DNA of 35,736 nt from an uncultured Porphyromonadaceae bacterium (GCA_947176915.1 CAMWSM010000023.1:1-35736); one strand, 5' to 3'. Counted from the stretch's first letter, positions 1 through 10,402 are shown. A program made the numbers and translations. Notes: generated by a model from the letters alone, not told the origin.

Positions 1-3000
1 TGTTGTAGAAGTTTGACCTCCATAACGATTCCGAACACTGTGACTTCAATCGGTGAGGATGCTTTCTCTAATTGCAGCCTCTTGACCTCCATAACGATTC
101 CGAACTCTGTGACTTCCATCGGTTCAGGTGCTTTCTCTGATTGCAGCAGTTTGACCTCCATAACGATTCCGAACACTGTGACTTCAATCGGTGGGTATAC
201 TTTCCGTGGATGCTCCAGCTTGGCATCCATAACGATTCCGAACTCTGTGACTTCAATCGGTTGGTATGATTTCTCTGGATGCTCCAGCTTGACCTCCATA
301 ACAATCCCGAACTCTGTGATTTCAATTAGTCATCATGCTTTCTCTGACTGTTGGGAGCTTAAAAAGATTGCATATCCAAATATCTTTTCTCTTGAATCTT
401 TAGACCTTTCTTCAAGTTATAACCTAATTTTTTCTTTATCTTATGATCCTGAAGAGGTTAAGACAACCGACGATGGATGTGTTTATAGTAAAGATGGCGA
501 AAAGCTCCTTTTTGTAGCGACAGATCTATCTTCATTAACAGTCCCTGAAGGCGTTACCACTATCTGCAGAGACGCTTTCGCTTATAGCAGTCTCTCTGAG
601 CTCACACTGCCGGCATCCTTGGAAGCGGTTGAGGAGAATGCTTTCTGGATTGGTGCAGTAATGGCTTCTCCTATCCAAAAAACGATCTTCGCCGACTGGG
701 ATAAATGGTATAACAATGTAAAACTCGGTAATGTCTTCTCTAATCCCTATCGCGATGGAGGAGCTACTGTCGGGGGTATCGCAGTGCCGGCACCGGAACT
801 GAAAGAGGGGATGACAGAAATTTCGGATTATAAGAATATCGGTCTTACTCCGTATGAGGGAGAGATAGAGCTTCCATCCACTCTTAAGCATATCGGAGCA
901 TACGCATTCTTTGATAATAAGGAAGTTTACTCCATTATAATGCCGGAGGGACTTGAAAGTATTGGAGATTTTGCTTTCGCAGGTTGTGAGCTTTTGGAGA
1001 ATCAGATCCTTCCCTCTACGCTTAAGGAGATAGGAAACGGAGCTTTCGCTTATTGCACATCCTTAACAGAAATTTCCCTGCCGGAAGGTTTGACAAAACT
1101 CGGAGATATGAACCCCCAGCCTGAACCAATAAAGTGGGACGGGAATATTGATTCGTGGAATATTGGGAATAACACTGAATGGAGGGGTGTTTTCCAGGGT
1201 TGTTCCTCTCTCGAAAAAGCGGTTCTTGTTGCTGACATTGACTATTTAGGAGACTATATGTTTGACCAATGCAGCAAACTTAACAAGGTTTATTTCCCTC
1301 TCGAATTAAAAAGCATCGGTAAGAATACTTTCTCGGATTGTAATGATCTGGAGGAGATAACATTTCCTATAACACTCGAATCTATCGGTGAATATGCTTT
1401 TGCGTCAAGGGGGATAACATCATTGAATATTCCCGATAACGTGAAATCAATCGGTAGATGTGCTTTTAAAGATCAGCCGATTTCAAGACTATCACTCGGT
1501 GCCGGTCTTGAAACTATTTCTCCCGAAGCTTTCATGGGGCATCAGCTGAAGATTATCAACTTCTCAGAGGGACTGAAGGAAATAGGTGAAAGTGCTTTTA
1601 GGGTAATTGATAACTGGACCAATGCTTCCATAAGTTCTGTAAATCTCCCTTCTACTTTGGAAACTATCGGGGAGAATGCTTTCGGCTATGCCAACATCAT
1701 TGAAATGATCATTCCTGAAGGTGTCAAGGAGCTTCTTTCGGGAAGCTGCGGAACGCCGGCTCTTCTGACAATCGGCTCCGGAGTGAAGACAATCGCTGCA
1801 GACGCTTTCTATTTCGATAATCTCCGTACTCTGCGTGTTAAGTCCAACACTCCTCCTTCACTAAGTGATGCTTTCAATATCACAGATTCACAAAATGACA
1901 ATCTCACTCTTGTGGTGAATAACGGACGCAGGAATACTTACTCAACAAATGCCCGCTGGAAGCAGATAGACAATATTATTGAGGAGAGCAGCACGGATGT
2001 GGTGATATACATGACGGGAGATTATCCTATCAGCGAGGAGATACGCACCACCACCGGCATAATGCCTGCAAGTGTATCGAAGATGAAAGTGGTTGGACCG
2101 CTTACAGATTCCGATATGCGCCTTATAAAGGAAAATATGGTGTCGCTTCAGTCGCTTGACCTAAGCGAAGTGACTAATCTCACCGAGATTCCTGCCGAAC
2201 AATTTAATAATTCACTTCTTGCTGAAATCAAGCTTCCCTCCTCAATTACTAAAATTGGAGAAAGTGCTTTTTCCAATTGTTCTCTGCTTCAGCTTGACGA
2301 ACTCCCCGAAAGTGTAACGGAGATCGGTTCGGGAGCTTTCAGCGGTTCTCCAAGAATCACTATCTCCCGTCTTCCTGATGCTCTTAAAACAATAGGATAT
2401 GATGCCTTTGCTCATTGCGGCATCCGACAAATAATTGGCGGACCGGCGTTGGAATATATTAGCAGTGAGGCATTCATGGGATGCTCTCTTCTTGAAGTGG
2501 TTGATTTGAGTGAGACTGCCCTTACCGGAATAAGTGGTTATACATTCAGCGGTTGCCACGCACTGGAGGAGATAATCCTGCCGGAAACGGTGAGAACTAT
2601 TGGAGGATATGCTTTTAACGGGACAGCACTCCGCGATATTGATTTCGCAGCCAATGTAAATGAGATCGGATATGGCGCTTTCGCAGATTGCCGGCGTCTT
2701 GTTTCGGCAAATCTTCCGAAAAGCGTAACCAATGTGTCAGAGAATACTTTTGCAAATTGTCCCCGTCTGATCGCCTCTTCCATGTCTTCAGATGTGGAAT
2801 CTATAGGAGCAAACGTCTTCAACGGCGACAGCAAACTTGCGAACATCAGCTGTGCCGCTGCCGAGGCTCCTGAGGCTGCGAGCGGAGCTTTCGACGGCAT
2901 ACGTCTCCGTTATGTCTCTCTTACTGTGCCCGGCATGAGTTTCCGTCCCTATCTGAACGCTCCGCAATGGGGTCGTTTCCAAAGCATTCAGAATAAAATT

Positions 3001-3540
3001 CCGCTTACAATTGATGATGGAATTGAGGTAAGCTCCATTGCCGAGACTGAATATCAGGATATGCTGAAGGAGGATGCCCTTGAAGAGGCAATGCGCGAAA
3101 GCAGTTCCGAACCGGCACTTCTCACCCGTAGCCTGGAGCGCCGCTCAATGCAGACAAGGGCAGCTGCCGAAGGGCGTATTTTCGCATCTCTCTTCGACGG
3201 GGCGCAGATTCAGACCGGCTCGGAAGGAACCGGCACACGTATCTTCATAAATCCGCAGGAGGGTGTGGAGGTTACTTCCATCAAGTATGACGGCAAGGAG
3301 ATGATTTCAGAGTATAAGAATAATTCTATCCTTCTCCCTGCAGGGAGTCAGGGCGCTCTTGTCATCAAGACATCCGAAGGCTATTCATCTGTCGACAGGC
3401 TCCCCGCTCAGCAATTTGAAGGCCCTGTTGAGGTGTTTGATCTCAACGGCATCAAGATTGCAGACTCTACAGAGAATCTTTCAAAAGGGATTTATATAGT
3501 GCGTCAGGGTACTGCTGTCAGGAAAATAGTTGTGAAATAA
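1..3540 (+). CDS. BspA-type leucine-rich-repeat surface protein, 5'-truncated by the window edge
   Basis: The frame is open from base 1, so the true start and signal peptide lie upstream; 1179 residues are visible. The protein is built almost entirely of about 23-residue repeats of the LRR_5/BspA type, with the core pattern I-x-I/L-P-x-S-V-x-x-I-G-x-x-A-F-x-x-C. A non-LRR linker near residues 115-180 and another near 665-715 divide the repeats into blocks. The last 40 residues contain VFDLNGIKI and end [18 protein letters not shown], which resembles the C-terminal sorting domains of Bacteroidota type IX secretion cargo. BspA-like proteins are known as cell-surface binding proteins; a surface location here is inferred from that tail. 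The first 345 bases are nearly perfect DNA repeats, unlike the diverged repeats later on. No terminator is evident after the stop. Confidence 0.88.
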   Translation, partial: CCRSLTSITIPNTVTSIGEDAFSNCSLLTSITIPNSVTSIGSGAFSDCSSLTSITIPNTVTSIGGYTFRGCSSLASITIPNSVTSIGWYDFSGCSSLTSITIPNSVISISHHAFSDCWELKKIAYPNIFSLESLDLSSSYNLIFSLSYDPEEVKTTDDGCVYSKDGEKLLFVATDLSSLTVPEGVTTICRDAFAYSSLSELTLPASLEAVEENAFWIGAVMASPIQKTIFADWDKWYNNVKLGNVFSNPYRDGGATVGGIAVPAPELKEGMTEISDYKNIGLTPYEGEIELPSTLKHIGAYAFFDNKEVYSIIMPEGLESIGDFAFAGCELLENQILPSTLKEIGNGAFAYCTSLTEISLPEGLTKLGDMNPQPEPIKWDGNIDSWNIGNNTEWRGVFQGCSSLEKAVLVADIDYLGDYMFDQCSKLNKVYFPLELKSIGKNTFSDCNDLEEITFPITLESIGEYAFASRGITSLNIPDNVKSIGRCAFKDQPISRLSLGAGLETISPEAFMGHQLKIINFSEGLKEIGESAFRVIDNWTNASISSVNLPSTLETIGENAFGYANIIEMIIPEGVKELLSGSCGTPALLTIGSGVKTIAADAFYFDNLRTLRVKSNTPPSLSDAFNITDSQNDNLTLVVNNGRRNTYSTNARWKQIDNIIEESSTDVVIYMTGDYPISEEIRTTTGIMPASVSKMKVVGPLTDSDMRLIKENMVSLQSLDLSEVTNLTEIPAEQFNNSLLAEIKLPSSITKIGESAFSNCSLLQLDELPESVTEIGSGAFSGSPRITISRLPDALKTIGYDAFAHCGIRQIIGGPALEYISSEAFMGCSLLEVVDLSETALTGISGYTFSGCHALEEIILPETVRTIGGYAFNGTALRDIDFAANVNEIGYGAFADCRRLVSANLPKSVTNVSENTFANCPRLIASSMSSDVESIGANVFNGDSKLANISCAAAEAPEAASGAFDGIRLRYVSLTVPGMSFRPYLNAPQWGRFQSIQNKIPLTIDDGIEVSSIAETEYQDMLKEDALEEAMRESSSEPALLTRSLERRSMQTRAAAEGRIFASLFDGAQIQTGSEGTGTRIFINPQEGVEVTSIKYDGKEMISEYKNNSILLPAGSQGALVIKTSEGYSSVDRLPAQQFEGPVEVFDLNGIKIADSTENLSKGIYIVRQGTAVRKIVVK
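13..357 (+). repeat. Five tandem 69-bp repeats inside the LRR gene
   Basis: Units begin at 13, 82, 151, 220 and 289, each exactly 69 bases (23 codons), and start with ttgacctccataacgattcc or a near copy. Differences are concentrated in the middle of each unit, at the codons after I-G. The array runs to the left edge of the window, so more copies may lie upstream. DNA-level identity here is much higher than among the later repeats of the same gene, which points to recent expansion or homogenisation. Confidence 0.93.
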
Positions 3541-3551
3541 CTCCGTGAACG

Positions 3552-3583
3552 TTTGCAGGAAAGGAGAAAAATTAGTAATTTTG
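3552..3583 (+). promoter_or_regulatory. Bacteroidota-type promoter of rplS
   Basis: TTTG at 3552-3555 and TAATTTTG at 3576-3583 are separated by 20 bases, which fits the TTTG/TAnnTTTG consensus. Transcription would start near 3589, leaving a leader of about 70 bases before the rplS start. Confidence 0.8.
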
Positions 3584-3657
3584 CAGCGAATTTGCAATCT
3601 CTGGCAAGACAAGGCAGCTTGTTAAATTGCAAATAAACGTCAAATCATTAAATAACA

Positions 3658-4023
3658 ATGGATTTAATTAAAATTGCAGAGGAGGCATTTGCAACTCCCA
3701 AGAAAAAATTCGATGACTTTGGTCCCGGCGACACCATCACAGTGGCATATCGCATCAAAGAGGGTAACAAGGAGCGTATCCAGCAGTATCGCGGTGTAGT
3801 GATCCGCATCAACGGAAATGAGGATAAGAAGCGTTTCACTGTACGCAAAATATCTGATGGAATCGGTGTAGAGAGAATTTTCCCTATCGAGTCTCCTTTC
3901 ATCGAATCAATCACTGTCAACAAGTATGGTAAGGTGCGTCGCTCCAAACTGTACTATCTCCGTAACCTTACCGGCAAGAAAGCCCGCATCAAAGAGCGTT
4001 ACGTCAAGAAAGAGAACAAGTGA
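3658..4023 (+). CDS. rplS: 50S ribosomal protein L19
   Basis: The 121-residue product matches bacterial L19 over its full length. It has the [16 protein letters not shown] segment near the start, QQYRGVVI, and [16 protein letters not shown] in the middle, ending in a basic tail ([15 protein letters not shown]). L19 sits at the 30S-50S interface and helps form an intersubunit bridge. The gene is monocistronic by appearance, with its own consensus promoter upstream and a strong terminator downstream. The ATG at 3658 is preceded by AT-rich sequence without a classical Shine-Dalgarno, which is usual in this phylum. Confidence 0.97.
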   Translation: MDLIKIAEEAFATPKKKFDDFGPGDTITVAYRIKEGNKERIQQYRGVVIRINGNEDKKRFTVRKISDGIGVERIFPIESPFIESITVNKYGKVRRSKLYYLRNLTGKKARIKERYVKKENK

Positions 4024-4060
4024 TTTTCGCCTCGAATCGGCAACAACAACAGAAAAAGAG

Positions 4061-4091
4061 AACTTCCGCATATCAAGGCGGAAGTTTTTTT
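4061..4091 (+). terminator. Rho-independent terminator after rplS
   Basis: A perfect 9-bp stem, AACTTCCGC (4061-4069) with GCGGAAGTT (4078-4086), encloses an 8-base loop. Seven T's at 4085-4091 overlap the end of the stem. Confidence 0.88.
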
Positions 4092-4100
4092 ATGAGCCGA

Positions 4101-4134
4101 ATTGTTCGTTTTTGAAAAAAAATGAGTATTTTTG
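4101..4134 (+). promoter_or_regulatory. Probable promoter of the gpmI operon
   Basis: TATTTTTG at 4127-4134 fits the -7 consensus TAnnTTTG. The best-placed -33 element is the imperfect ATTG at 4101-4104 (22-base spacer); a perfect TTTG at 4111-4114 is too close. The leader to the gpmI start would be about 100 bases. Confidence 0.55.
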
Positions 4135-4238
4135 CATTCGTAAATATTAAACCCGTTTACACTTTTACTTTAATAATAAAGGAGTTTCCTAAAGGGAATC
4201 CTGCAAACGAGAATAGAAACTAAAACAAAATATAGCTT

Positions 4239-5747
4239 ATGTCAAGCAAAGCATTACTAATCATCCTCGATGGCTACGGCCTGGGCGACCACAAGAAGGA
4301 TGACGCAATTTTCAACACTCCCACACCTTACATCGACAGCCTTATGGCTGAATATCCCAATTCACAGCTTCAGGCAAGCGGAGAGAATGTCGGTCTGCCT
4401 GACGGTCAGATGGGCAATTCCGAGGTGGGACACCTTAATATCGGTGCGGGAAGAGTAGTATATCAGGACCTTGTGAAGATTAATCGTGCAATAGCCGACG
4501 GCAGTTTTGCACAGAATCCGGAGATAAAATCAGCTTTTGAATACGCACAGAAAAATAATGTGCCTATCCACTTCATGGGTCTTGCCTCCGGCGGAGGTGT
4601 TCACTCAAGCCTTGATCATCTCTATGCTCTCTGCGACACTGCAAAGAAATATGATCTCCGGCATGTTTATCTTCACTGTTTCATGGACGGTCGTGATACT
4701 GATCCCAAGAGCGGAGCCGGCTTCCTTAAAGAAATTAAGGAACACTGCGAGAAAAGCGCCGGAGTGATAGCATCCGTCATAGGGCGTTATTATGCCATGG
4801 ACCGCGACAAACGCTGGGAGCGTCTTAAGGAGGCTTATAATCTTCTTGTCTATGGGGAAGGAAAGCACACCGACAATGTAATAGAGGCTGTAGAGGAATC
4901 ATACGCTGAAGGTGTAACCGATGAGTTCATCAAGCCTATCGTAAACGATAAGGTTGATGGAAGAATAGGTGCCGGACATGTCGTGATTTTCTTCAATTAC
5001 CGCAACGACCGTGCAAAGGAACTCACTACGGTTCTTACTCAGCACTCGGAAGATAGCATGAATCCTATTCCTGATTTGCAGTATTACTGCATGACTCCTT
5101 ACGATGATTCATTCAAGGGCGTGCATATACTATTCTCTAAATCAGACGTCCCCAACACGCTTGCTGAATATCTCTCACAGAATGACAAGAAGCAGCTTCA
5201 TATTGCCGAGACAGAGAAATATGCTCACGTTACATTCTTCTTCAATGGCGGCAGGGAGGCTCCATTCGAAGGTGAGGAGAGAATACTCGTGCCCTCTCCG
5301 AAAGTCGCTACCTACGACTTGCAGCCTGAGATGAGTGCCCCGGAAGTTACTGACAAGCTTGTCGCTGCCATTGACAGTGAGAAATATGACTTCATTGTGG
5401 TTAACTTTGCCAATGGCGACATGGTAGGTCATACGGGCGTATATCCCGCAATACAGAAAGCTGTCGCTACTCTTGACAAGTGTGTGGAAAAAGTGGTAGA
5501 GGCAGCCAAGGCTCATGGCTACGGCACAATAATCATCGCCGACCATGGAAATGCTGATCATGCAATCAACGAAGACGGCACCCCCAACACAGCACATTCT
5601 CTTAATCCCGTGCCTTTCATTTATGTAGGCAATAAGGATGCGAAAGTGAAAGACGGCAAGCTTGCTGATGTGGCTCCCTCTCTACTTCATATCATGGGGC
5701 TTCCGCAGCCTGCCGATATGACAGGAGAGGATCTGATTTCAGATTAA
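4239..5747 (+). CDS. gpmI: 2,3-bisphosphoglycerate-independent phosphoglycerate mutase
   Basis: This cofactor-independent enzyme interconverts 3- and 2-phosphoglycerate in glycolysis and gluconeogenesis, in the cytosol. The 502-residue length is typical of the family. Visible hallmarks are the N-terminal metal site LIILDGYG, the catalytic serine in MGNSEVGH (Ser61), the substrate-binding segment [11 protein letters not shown], and the C-terminal metal-binding DHGNAD and [10 protein letters not shown]. It belongs to the alkaline-phosphatase superfamily and normally uses Mn2+. It is the first gene of a closely spaced set: the 5'-nucleotidase gene starts 34 bases after its stop with no terminator or clear promoter between, so co-transcription is likely. 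Confidence 0.97.
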   Translation: MSSKALLIILDGYGLGDHKKDDAIFNTPTPYIDSLMAEYPNSQLQASGENVGLPDGQMGNSEVGHLNIGAGRVVYQDLVKINRAIADGSFAQNPEIKSAFEYAQKNNVPIHFMGLASGGGVHSSLDHLYALCDTAKKYDLRHVYLHCFMDGRDTDPKSGAGFLKEIKEHCEKSAGVIASVIGRYYAMDRDKRWERLKEAYNLLVYGEGKHTDNVIEAVEESYAEGVTDEFIKPIVNDKVDGRIGAGHVVIFFNYRNDRAKELTTVLTQHSEDSMNPIPDLQYYCMTPYDDSFKGVHILFSKSDVPNTLAEYLSQNDKKQLHIAETEKYAHVTFFFNGGREAPFEGEERILVPSPKVATYDLQPEMSAPEVTDKLVAAIDSEKYDFIVVNFANGDMVGHTGVYPAIQKAVATLDKCVEKVVEAAKAHGYGTIIIADHGNADHAINEDGTPNTAHSLNPVPFIYVGNKDAKVKDGKLADVAPSLLHIMGLPQPADMTGEDLISD

Positions 5748-5781
5748 GGCTACCTTTCTATACAAATAATCAGAATTTGAA

Positions 5782-7362
5782 ATGAAATTCTCAACACTTA
5801 TAAAGGCGGCTGCTCCGGCTCTCGGAGCGGTCGCCTTGTGTTTTTCTGCATACGCCGAAAAACTCGTGCTGCTGCACACAAATGACACTCATTCCGCAAT
5901 CGAGGTTAATTCCGACGGCACCGGTGGAGTGCTCCAGCGCAAAGCAATTATCGACTCAGTGAGAAATGCTGAAAAGAATGTGATCACCATAGATGCCGGC
6001 GATATGGTCCAGGGATCGCTCTATTTCAAATATTTTCGAGGTGATGTGGAATATCCTCTGATGAATATGACCGGCTATGACATCCGGATTCTTGGTAACC
6101 ATGAGTTTGATAACGGCATGAAAGATTTGGCGGAGAAGTATAAGACTGTCAAAAGTGCGAAACTTTCCGCTAACTACGATTTCACAGGCACTGAACTTGA
6201 GGGTGTGTTTTCTCCATACGTCATAAAGAAAGTGGGTGGTAAAAAGATTGGTTTCATCGGATTGAATGTCGATCCCGAGAGCCTTATCTCAAAGCATTGC
6301 ATTGACGTGAAGTTTAAGGATATAATTCCGGAAGCAAACCGTCTTGCCACATATCTTAAGAATGACAAGAAATGCGATCTCGTGGTGGCTGTAACTCATA
6401 TCGGGTATGAAAAGGAGAATGACAAGACCACTGATCCGGAACTGATTGCCGCCAGCCGCGACATTGATATCGTCATAGGCGGTCATTCACATACGCTCAT
6501 AGACCCTGCCCATCCCGAAAAATATCCGTCGCTGCTCCCTAACGCCGACGGCAAACCGGTGCGTGTTGTCCAAACAGGAAAATATGGCAAATATATAGGA
6601 AAAATCACAATTGATCTTGACCGCCTCAAGGATTCTGACGGGTCGGATTATGAATATGAGCTTATACCCGTAACGGATCGTTTCCCTCAGGATAAGCTTG
6701 ACCGCAAAATGATTGCCTTTATTGAGCCATACCGTCATGTGGTGGATTCTGTGGGGAGTCATGTAATTGCCAAGGCTGCATATTCCATGAAAAACGGCGA
6801 GAGGGTAGGACCGATGGCAAACATGACGGCAGATCTTACTTTTGACTATCTTGTTCATAAGGCAGATTCCTTGCGGGCTGCCGGAATGGACATACGACGT
6901 CCCGATATGGCTATTATGAATGTCGGAGGGATTCGTCAGGATATGCCGGAGGGTGATATTACCGAGGGGCAGATCCTCTCCACGTATCCATTCTCCAACT
7001 ATTTCGTAATTGTGGAGCTAAAAGGGAGCGACCTTATTGACGCGCTTGCCGTAGGAGCACGAAAAGGGGGAGAAGGGATAAGCCGCAATGTAAGAGTAGT
7101 CACTGATGGGAATGGTGGCGTGCGTCGGGTCGTAATCGACGGAGAGGAGATGGATCCTGAAAAAAATTACATTCTGGGCACAATCAATTATGCCGCTGAA
7201 GGAAATGACGACATGACCTCTCTGGCGCGACATCGCAAGCTCTGGACTGACGATGTTGAAGTGGCAGCTCCTACGCTGAGGTGGTTTGTGCGTCAGGGGG
7301 AACTGGGTGTGCCTGTCTCTCCCGATCCGACACCCCGATATGTCATCGACACCGGCTTATGA
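5782..7362 (+). CDS. Exported 5'-nucleotidase / metallophosphoesterase (UshA family)
   Basis: A signal peptide (about residues 1-25, ending AYA) is followed by a calcineurin-like metallophosphoesterase domain. Its metal-ligand motifs are LLHTNDTHS, DAGDMVQGS, GNHEFDNG, VTHIGYE and GGHSHT. The C-terminal 5'-nucleotidase domain is recognisable by NVGGIRQDMPEGDIT and TYPFSNYF. The family hydrolyses nucleotides or related phosphoesters in the periplasm for salvage. Both domains are in one 526-residue chain. The stop overlaps the next gene's start by four bases (ATGA, 7359-7362), indicating translational coupling with the GH3 lipoprotein. The exact substrate cannot be read from the sequence. Confidence 0.93.
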   Translation: MKFSTLIKAAAPALGAVALCFSAYAEKLVLLHTNDTHSAIEVNSDGTGGVLQRKAIIDSVRNAEKNVITIDAGDMVQGSLYFKYFRGDVEYPLMNMTGYDIRILGNHEFDNGMKDLAEKYKTVKSAKLSANYDFTGTELEGVFSPYVIKKVGGKKIGFIGLNVDPESLISKHCIDVKFKDIIPEANRLATYLKNDKKCDLVVAVTHIGYEKENDKTTDPELIAASRDIDIVIGGHSHTLIDPAHPEKYPSLLPNADGKPVRVVQTGKYGKYIGKITIDLDRLKDSDGSDYEYELIPVTDRFPQDKLDRKMIAFIEPYRHVVDSVGSHVIAKAAYSMKNGERVGPMANMTADLTFDYLVHKADSLRAAGMDIRRPDMAIMNVGGIRQDMPEGDITEGQILSTYPFSNYFVIVELKGSDLIDALAVGARKGGEGISRNVRVVTDGNGGVRRVVIDGEEMDPEKNYILGTINYAAEGNDDMTSLARHRKLWTDDVEVAAPTLRWFVRQGELGVPVSPDPTPRYVIDTGL

Positions 7363-8567
7363 ACATTCCTCTTATCCGACAGTTCCTTCCCCTCGTTATA
7401 GCTCTGCTGACGCTTAACTCCTGTATAAGGGGGAGAGATAACGCTATCTCAACATCCTCTGTCCTGACAGAGAGCGGAAATGATCTGACTGTTGACGGGG
7501 AACGCTATGCCGATTCTATTCTGAATTGCCTCACTCTTGAACAGAGAGTGGGGCAATGTTTCATGCCCTCCATCTATGCGAGCCATGACTCTTCTACAAT
7601 AAATAGATTTCGCAAATATGTCTCTGATCTTCATGTCGGAGGAATTGTGCTTCTTAAAGGGGATCTTTATTCGGCTGCCATCCTCTCAGAGGAGGGGGAG
7701 AGGGGAGGGGCGCCAATGTTTATTGCAATGGATGCGGAATGGGGACTGGGAATGCGACTGACAGATGCTCCCGGATTTCCACGCAATGGAAGATTGGGTC
7801 CGGCTGCTGACGAGGCGCTGCTATTTGAATATGGGAACGAGGTGGCGAGGGAATGTCGCAGGGTAGGAATAAACATGGTTCTCGGTCCTGTTGTGGATGT
7901 CGTGGAGAATCCTGAAGGGATAATAGGTAGCCGTTCTTTCGGAGGAGATCCGGTGAGGGTGGCTAATCTCGGGATTGCATACGCACGCGGTTTGGAGAGT
8001 GGAAGAGTGATAAGCGTGGCGAAACATTTTCCCGGCCACGGAAGCCCTTCGGAAGATAGCCATCACACCCTTCCTGTCATCAAGCGCACCCTCAATCAGT
8101 TGGACAGCGTGGACCTTTATCCGTTCAGGAGATATATTGAATCCGGACTTACAGGAATTATGGTGGGCCACCTGGCTGTTCCTGCTGTAGATCCCGACAA
8201 TCTGCCGGCGGCAGTCTCTTATCCGGTCATCCATGATTTGCTGCGGGAAGAACTTGGATTTAAAGGGCTTATCCTTACAGATGCCCTCAATATGGGAGGT
8301 GCGGAGGGCTATGACGCCATAGCCGCACTGAGAGCGGGAGCAGACATAATTGTTTCGCCGGCAGATACGGAAAAAGAGATTAGAAAAGTTATAGAGGAAA
8401 TAAGGTCAGGGAATCTGCCGGTCTCAATCATAAATGACCGTTGCCGGAGAATACTTTTTCATAAATATCTGGTAAAAGGTGATGACAGGCGGATTATTGT
8501 CTACGATGACCTCCTTGAAGACGTGTATTTCGGCACGGATTCACTGCGGCTCAGATTGAAGAGGTGA
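7359..8567 (+). CDS. Glycoside hydrolase family 3 lipoprotein, beta-N-acetylhexosaminidase (NagZ-like)
   Basis: The frame is open further upstream, but the ATG at 7359 is the sensible start. It gives a lipoprotein signal (lipobox LNSC, lipidated Cys22) and a four-base overlap with the preceding stop. The 402-residue product is a single GH3 barrel. KHFPGHGSPSEDSHH (from Lys222) carries the NagZ-type His/Asp dyad, and TDALNMGG carries the presumed nucleophile Asp308. NagZ-type enzymes remove N-acetylglucosamine from muropeptides or other GlcNAc glycans. Unlike cytosolic NagZ of Proteobacteria, this copy is predicted to be membrane-anchored, so it would act in the periplasm or on the surface. 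Its stop is only four bases from the end of the convergent radC. Confidence 0.9.
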   Translation: MNIPLIRQFLPLVIALLTLNSCIRGRDNAISTSSVLTESGNDLTVDGERYADSILNCLTLEQRVGQCFMPSIYASHDSSTINRFRKYVSDLHVGGIVLLKGDLYSAAILSEEGERGGAPMFIAMDAEWGLGMRLTDAPGFPRNGRLGPAADEALLFEYGNEVARECRRVGINMVLGPVVDVVENPEGIIGSRSFGGDPVRVANLGIAYARGLESGRVISVAKHFPGHGSPSEDSHHTLPVIKRTLNQLDSVDLYPFRRYIESGLTGIMVGHLAVPAVDPDNLPAAVSYPVIHDLLREELGFKGLILTDALNMGGAEGYDAIAALRAGADIIVSPADTEKEIRKVIEEIRSGNLPVSIINDRCRRILFHKYLVKGDDRRIIVYDDLLEDVYFGTDSLRLRLKR

Positions 8568-8571
8568 AATG

Positions 8572-9285
8572 CTATAGGATTCCGTTGTCATGGAAACTGA
8601 AGAAGCGTGTTGACGTAACAATCAGATGATCGAGCATGCGCAGTTTCATAAGGTCGCAGGCATTTTTCAGTTCTTTAGTGATCTGTCTATCCTGCGGACT
8701 TGGTTCGATTCCCCCGGAGGGATGGTTATGACATAGGATTACCCCTTCGGCATTCTCAAGAAGCGCATATTTTATCACTTTCTTGACATCAAAGAGGGAG
8801 GCGACGCTTGTGCCCACAGTGAGGCATATCTCTTTCACCACCTGATTGCGACGATTCAGAAGCAGAACCCACACCTCTTCATGATCAAGATTTCCTATCT
8901 TCAGCTTCATACGGTTGAATATATGATTGGATCCGGTGATGGGTGTGTCGAGAGGAATATCTTCCTCGCAATATCGCTTTATCAGTTCCATCACCGCCTC
9001 AACCTGCACACTCTTTGTGGGTCCTATCCCCTTAATTCCGCGTAATTCCTGCCGGGTGCGGCGTTCCAGCCTATGAAGGGAATTATCATTTTCTTTCATA
9101 AGATTCCTACACAATTCGGTGATAGGGACTCCGGTCAGACCGGTGCGTAACACAAGCGCCCAAAGCTCGGGCACGGACAACACTCCGCAGCCATATTTTT
9201 CAGCTTTTTCTCGGGGCTGCTGGTCGGGATCAAGTTCTTTGACGGTGCGGTGAGCCGTCTCATCCTCAAGGGACTGATAAATCAT
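8572..9285 (-). CDS. radC: RadC/JAB-domain family protein
   Basis: The 237-residue product has an N-terminal UPF0758 region, a helix-hairpin-helix-like KGIGPTKSVQVEAV, and a C-terminal JAB/MPN metalloprotease-fold domain with HNHPSGGIEPSPQD. RadC proteins were once linked to DNA repair, but their true role is unsettled. The frame can be extended to a TTG at 9294, but the ATG at 9285 is preferred. Upstream, between this gene and the glycosyltransferase, lies a run of TTAAG-type short repeats. The gene converges on the GH3 gene with a four-base gap and no terminator in it. Confidence 0.93.
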   Translation of the reverse strand: MIYQSLEDETAHRTVKELDPDQQPREKAEKYGCGVLSVPELWALVLRTGLTGVPITELCRNLMKENDNSLHRLERRTRQELRGIKGIGPTKSVQVEAVMELIKRYCEEDIPLDTPITGSNHIFNRMKLKIGNLDHEEVWVLLLNRRNQVVKEICLTVGTSVASLFDVKKVIKYALLENAEGVILCHNHPSGGIEPSPQDRQITKELKNACDLMKLRMLDHLIVTSTRFFSFHDNGIL

Positions 9286-9296
9286 GGGGAACAATG

Positions 9297-9352
9297 GGTT
9301 AAGAGGTTAAGAAGTTAAGAAGTTAAGAATTAAGGGTTAAGAAGTAAGAAAT
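9297..9352. repeat. Short tandem repeat array (GTTAAGAA type)
   Basis: About six imperfect 8-9 base units of the form gttaagaa(g) fill the gap between the glycosyltransferase stop and the radC start. Read in the direction of radC they are CTTAACTT units. Confidence 0.75.
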
Positions 9353-9357
9353 AATGG

Positions 9358-10350
9358 CTATTTTCCGCGTCTGCGCTCTATTTCGTCGTTGACATCCCTG
9401 CCATGCCGGAGAAGGATTTTCCATATATACGCCCTGATAAATCCTGTGCCGTAGCCTGTAAGCTGCACCAAGGCAGCTGCCACCCCTAAGGTTCCGATTT
9501 TTAAAGAGCGAGTGGAGATAATGCCCCATATCCATAAGGCGAGAATATAGAGGAGCAGAGGAAGTATGCACCACCATTTGAAGAAAGAGGCTATAATCAT
9601 TGCCACGCTCCCTATCACGAACACTGCCGGAAGCCAATGGACAGCTTTCATAGAGCCGGGATATAGAAGTTGGAGCGTTATGCGCGACATTCCGAAGACA
9701 TGGACCTGACGCCAGAATTTCTTGAAATCCACACGACGCTTGTGGAAGACTGCCACATCCGGGAAAAGGGTTATTGAGAAGCCTGCAAGTCGAATGCGTG
9801 TGCTCATGTCTATGTCTTCGCTGAACATCTCACGAAATCCTCCTACCTTCTCATATACTTCTCTTGAAAAACCCATATTGAAGGTGCGGGGAGTGAATTT
9901 CTCCATGCTTATTTTCCCGCCCCTTATGCCTCCGGTGGTGAGAAAAGATGTCATGGAATAATTTATAGCTTTCTGTGTGTCTGAAAAAGATTCGTGTGCT
10001 GCATCGGGACCTCCGAAGCAGTCAGCCGGATCTTCGGATAATGATTTCCTGAGATTTACTATATAATCGGGGGGGAGAATGCAATCTGAATCTACAAAAA
10101 TGAAATAATCGCCTTCGGCATTCTCCATGCCGTGATTTCTGGCGATGCTGCGTCCCTCGTTCCCCTTGTAATGATATTTTACATTTGCAGCATCGGCATA
10201 TTCGTTACATTGCCGACGGCAATCCACAGTTGATCCATCTTCAACAATTACAGTCTCAAAACCCTTGTCGGACTGTGCGGCAAGGCTCTTGAGAAGGTCG
10301 GCAATTTCATCCGGACGGTTATAGACAGGCACTATGATGGAGAAAAGCAT
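9358..10350 (-). CDS. Family 2 glycosyltransferase, membrane-associated
   Basis: Residues 1-230 form a GT-A domain. It begins FSIIVPVYNRPDEI, has the nucleotide-sugar metal motif VDSDC (Asp87-x-Asp89) and a later acidic SEDIDMSTRI. Residues 235-310 contain two or three hydrophobic segments, so the enzyme is probably tethered to the inner membrane. GT2 enzymes with such a C-terminal membrane region usually add sugars to lipid-linked or surface polysaccharides, but donor and acceptor cannot be inferred here. The gene is isolated from any polysaccharide cluster and is followed by radC on the same strand, 72 bases away. Upstream is the efp terminator; no clear promoter was found. Confidence 0.88.
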   Translation of the reverse strand: MLFSIIVPVYNRPDEIADLLKSLAAQSDKGFETVIVEDGSTVDCRRQCNEYADAANVKYHYKGNEGRSIARNHGMENAEGDYFIFVDSDCILPPDYIVNLRKSLSEDPADCFGGPDAAHESFSDTQKAINYSMTSFLTTGGIRGGKISMEKFTPRTFNMGFSREVYEKVGGFREMFSEDIDMSTRIRLAGFSITLFPDVAVFHKRRVDFKKFWRQVHVFGMSRITLQLLYPGSMKAVHWLPAVFVIGSVAMIIASFFKWWCILPLLLYILALWIWGIISTRSLKIGTLGVAAALVQLTGYGTGFIRAYIWKILLRHGRDVNDEIERRRGK

Positions 10351-10361
10351 TGATGAAAGGA

Positions 10362-10376
10362 GGGTTAGAGGGTTAG
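10362..10376. repeat. Short repeat (GGGTTAGA, two units)
   Basis: gggttagagggttag lies 12 bases upstream of the glycosyltransferase start. On the sense strand of that gene it reads CTAACCCTCTAACCC. It resembles the longer arrays at 9297 and 15435. Confidence 0.5.
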
Positions 10377-10402
10377 TTGACTGAATCTTTTTAGAAAATA
10401 CA

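Noticed and set aside
13..357. Regular 69-bp repeats that could suggest a CRISPR array
   Set aside because: Units are contiguous, in frame, and encode leucine-rich repeats; there are no unique spacers of constant length and no cas genes.
2242..2982. Several antisense open frames under the LRR gene
   Set aside because: They arise from the repetitive codon pattern of the real gene and show no start context or family resemblance.
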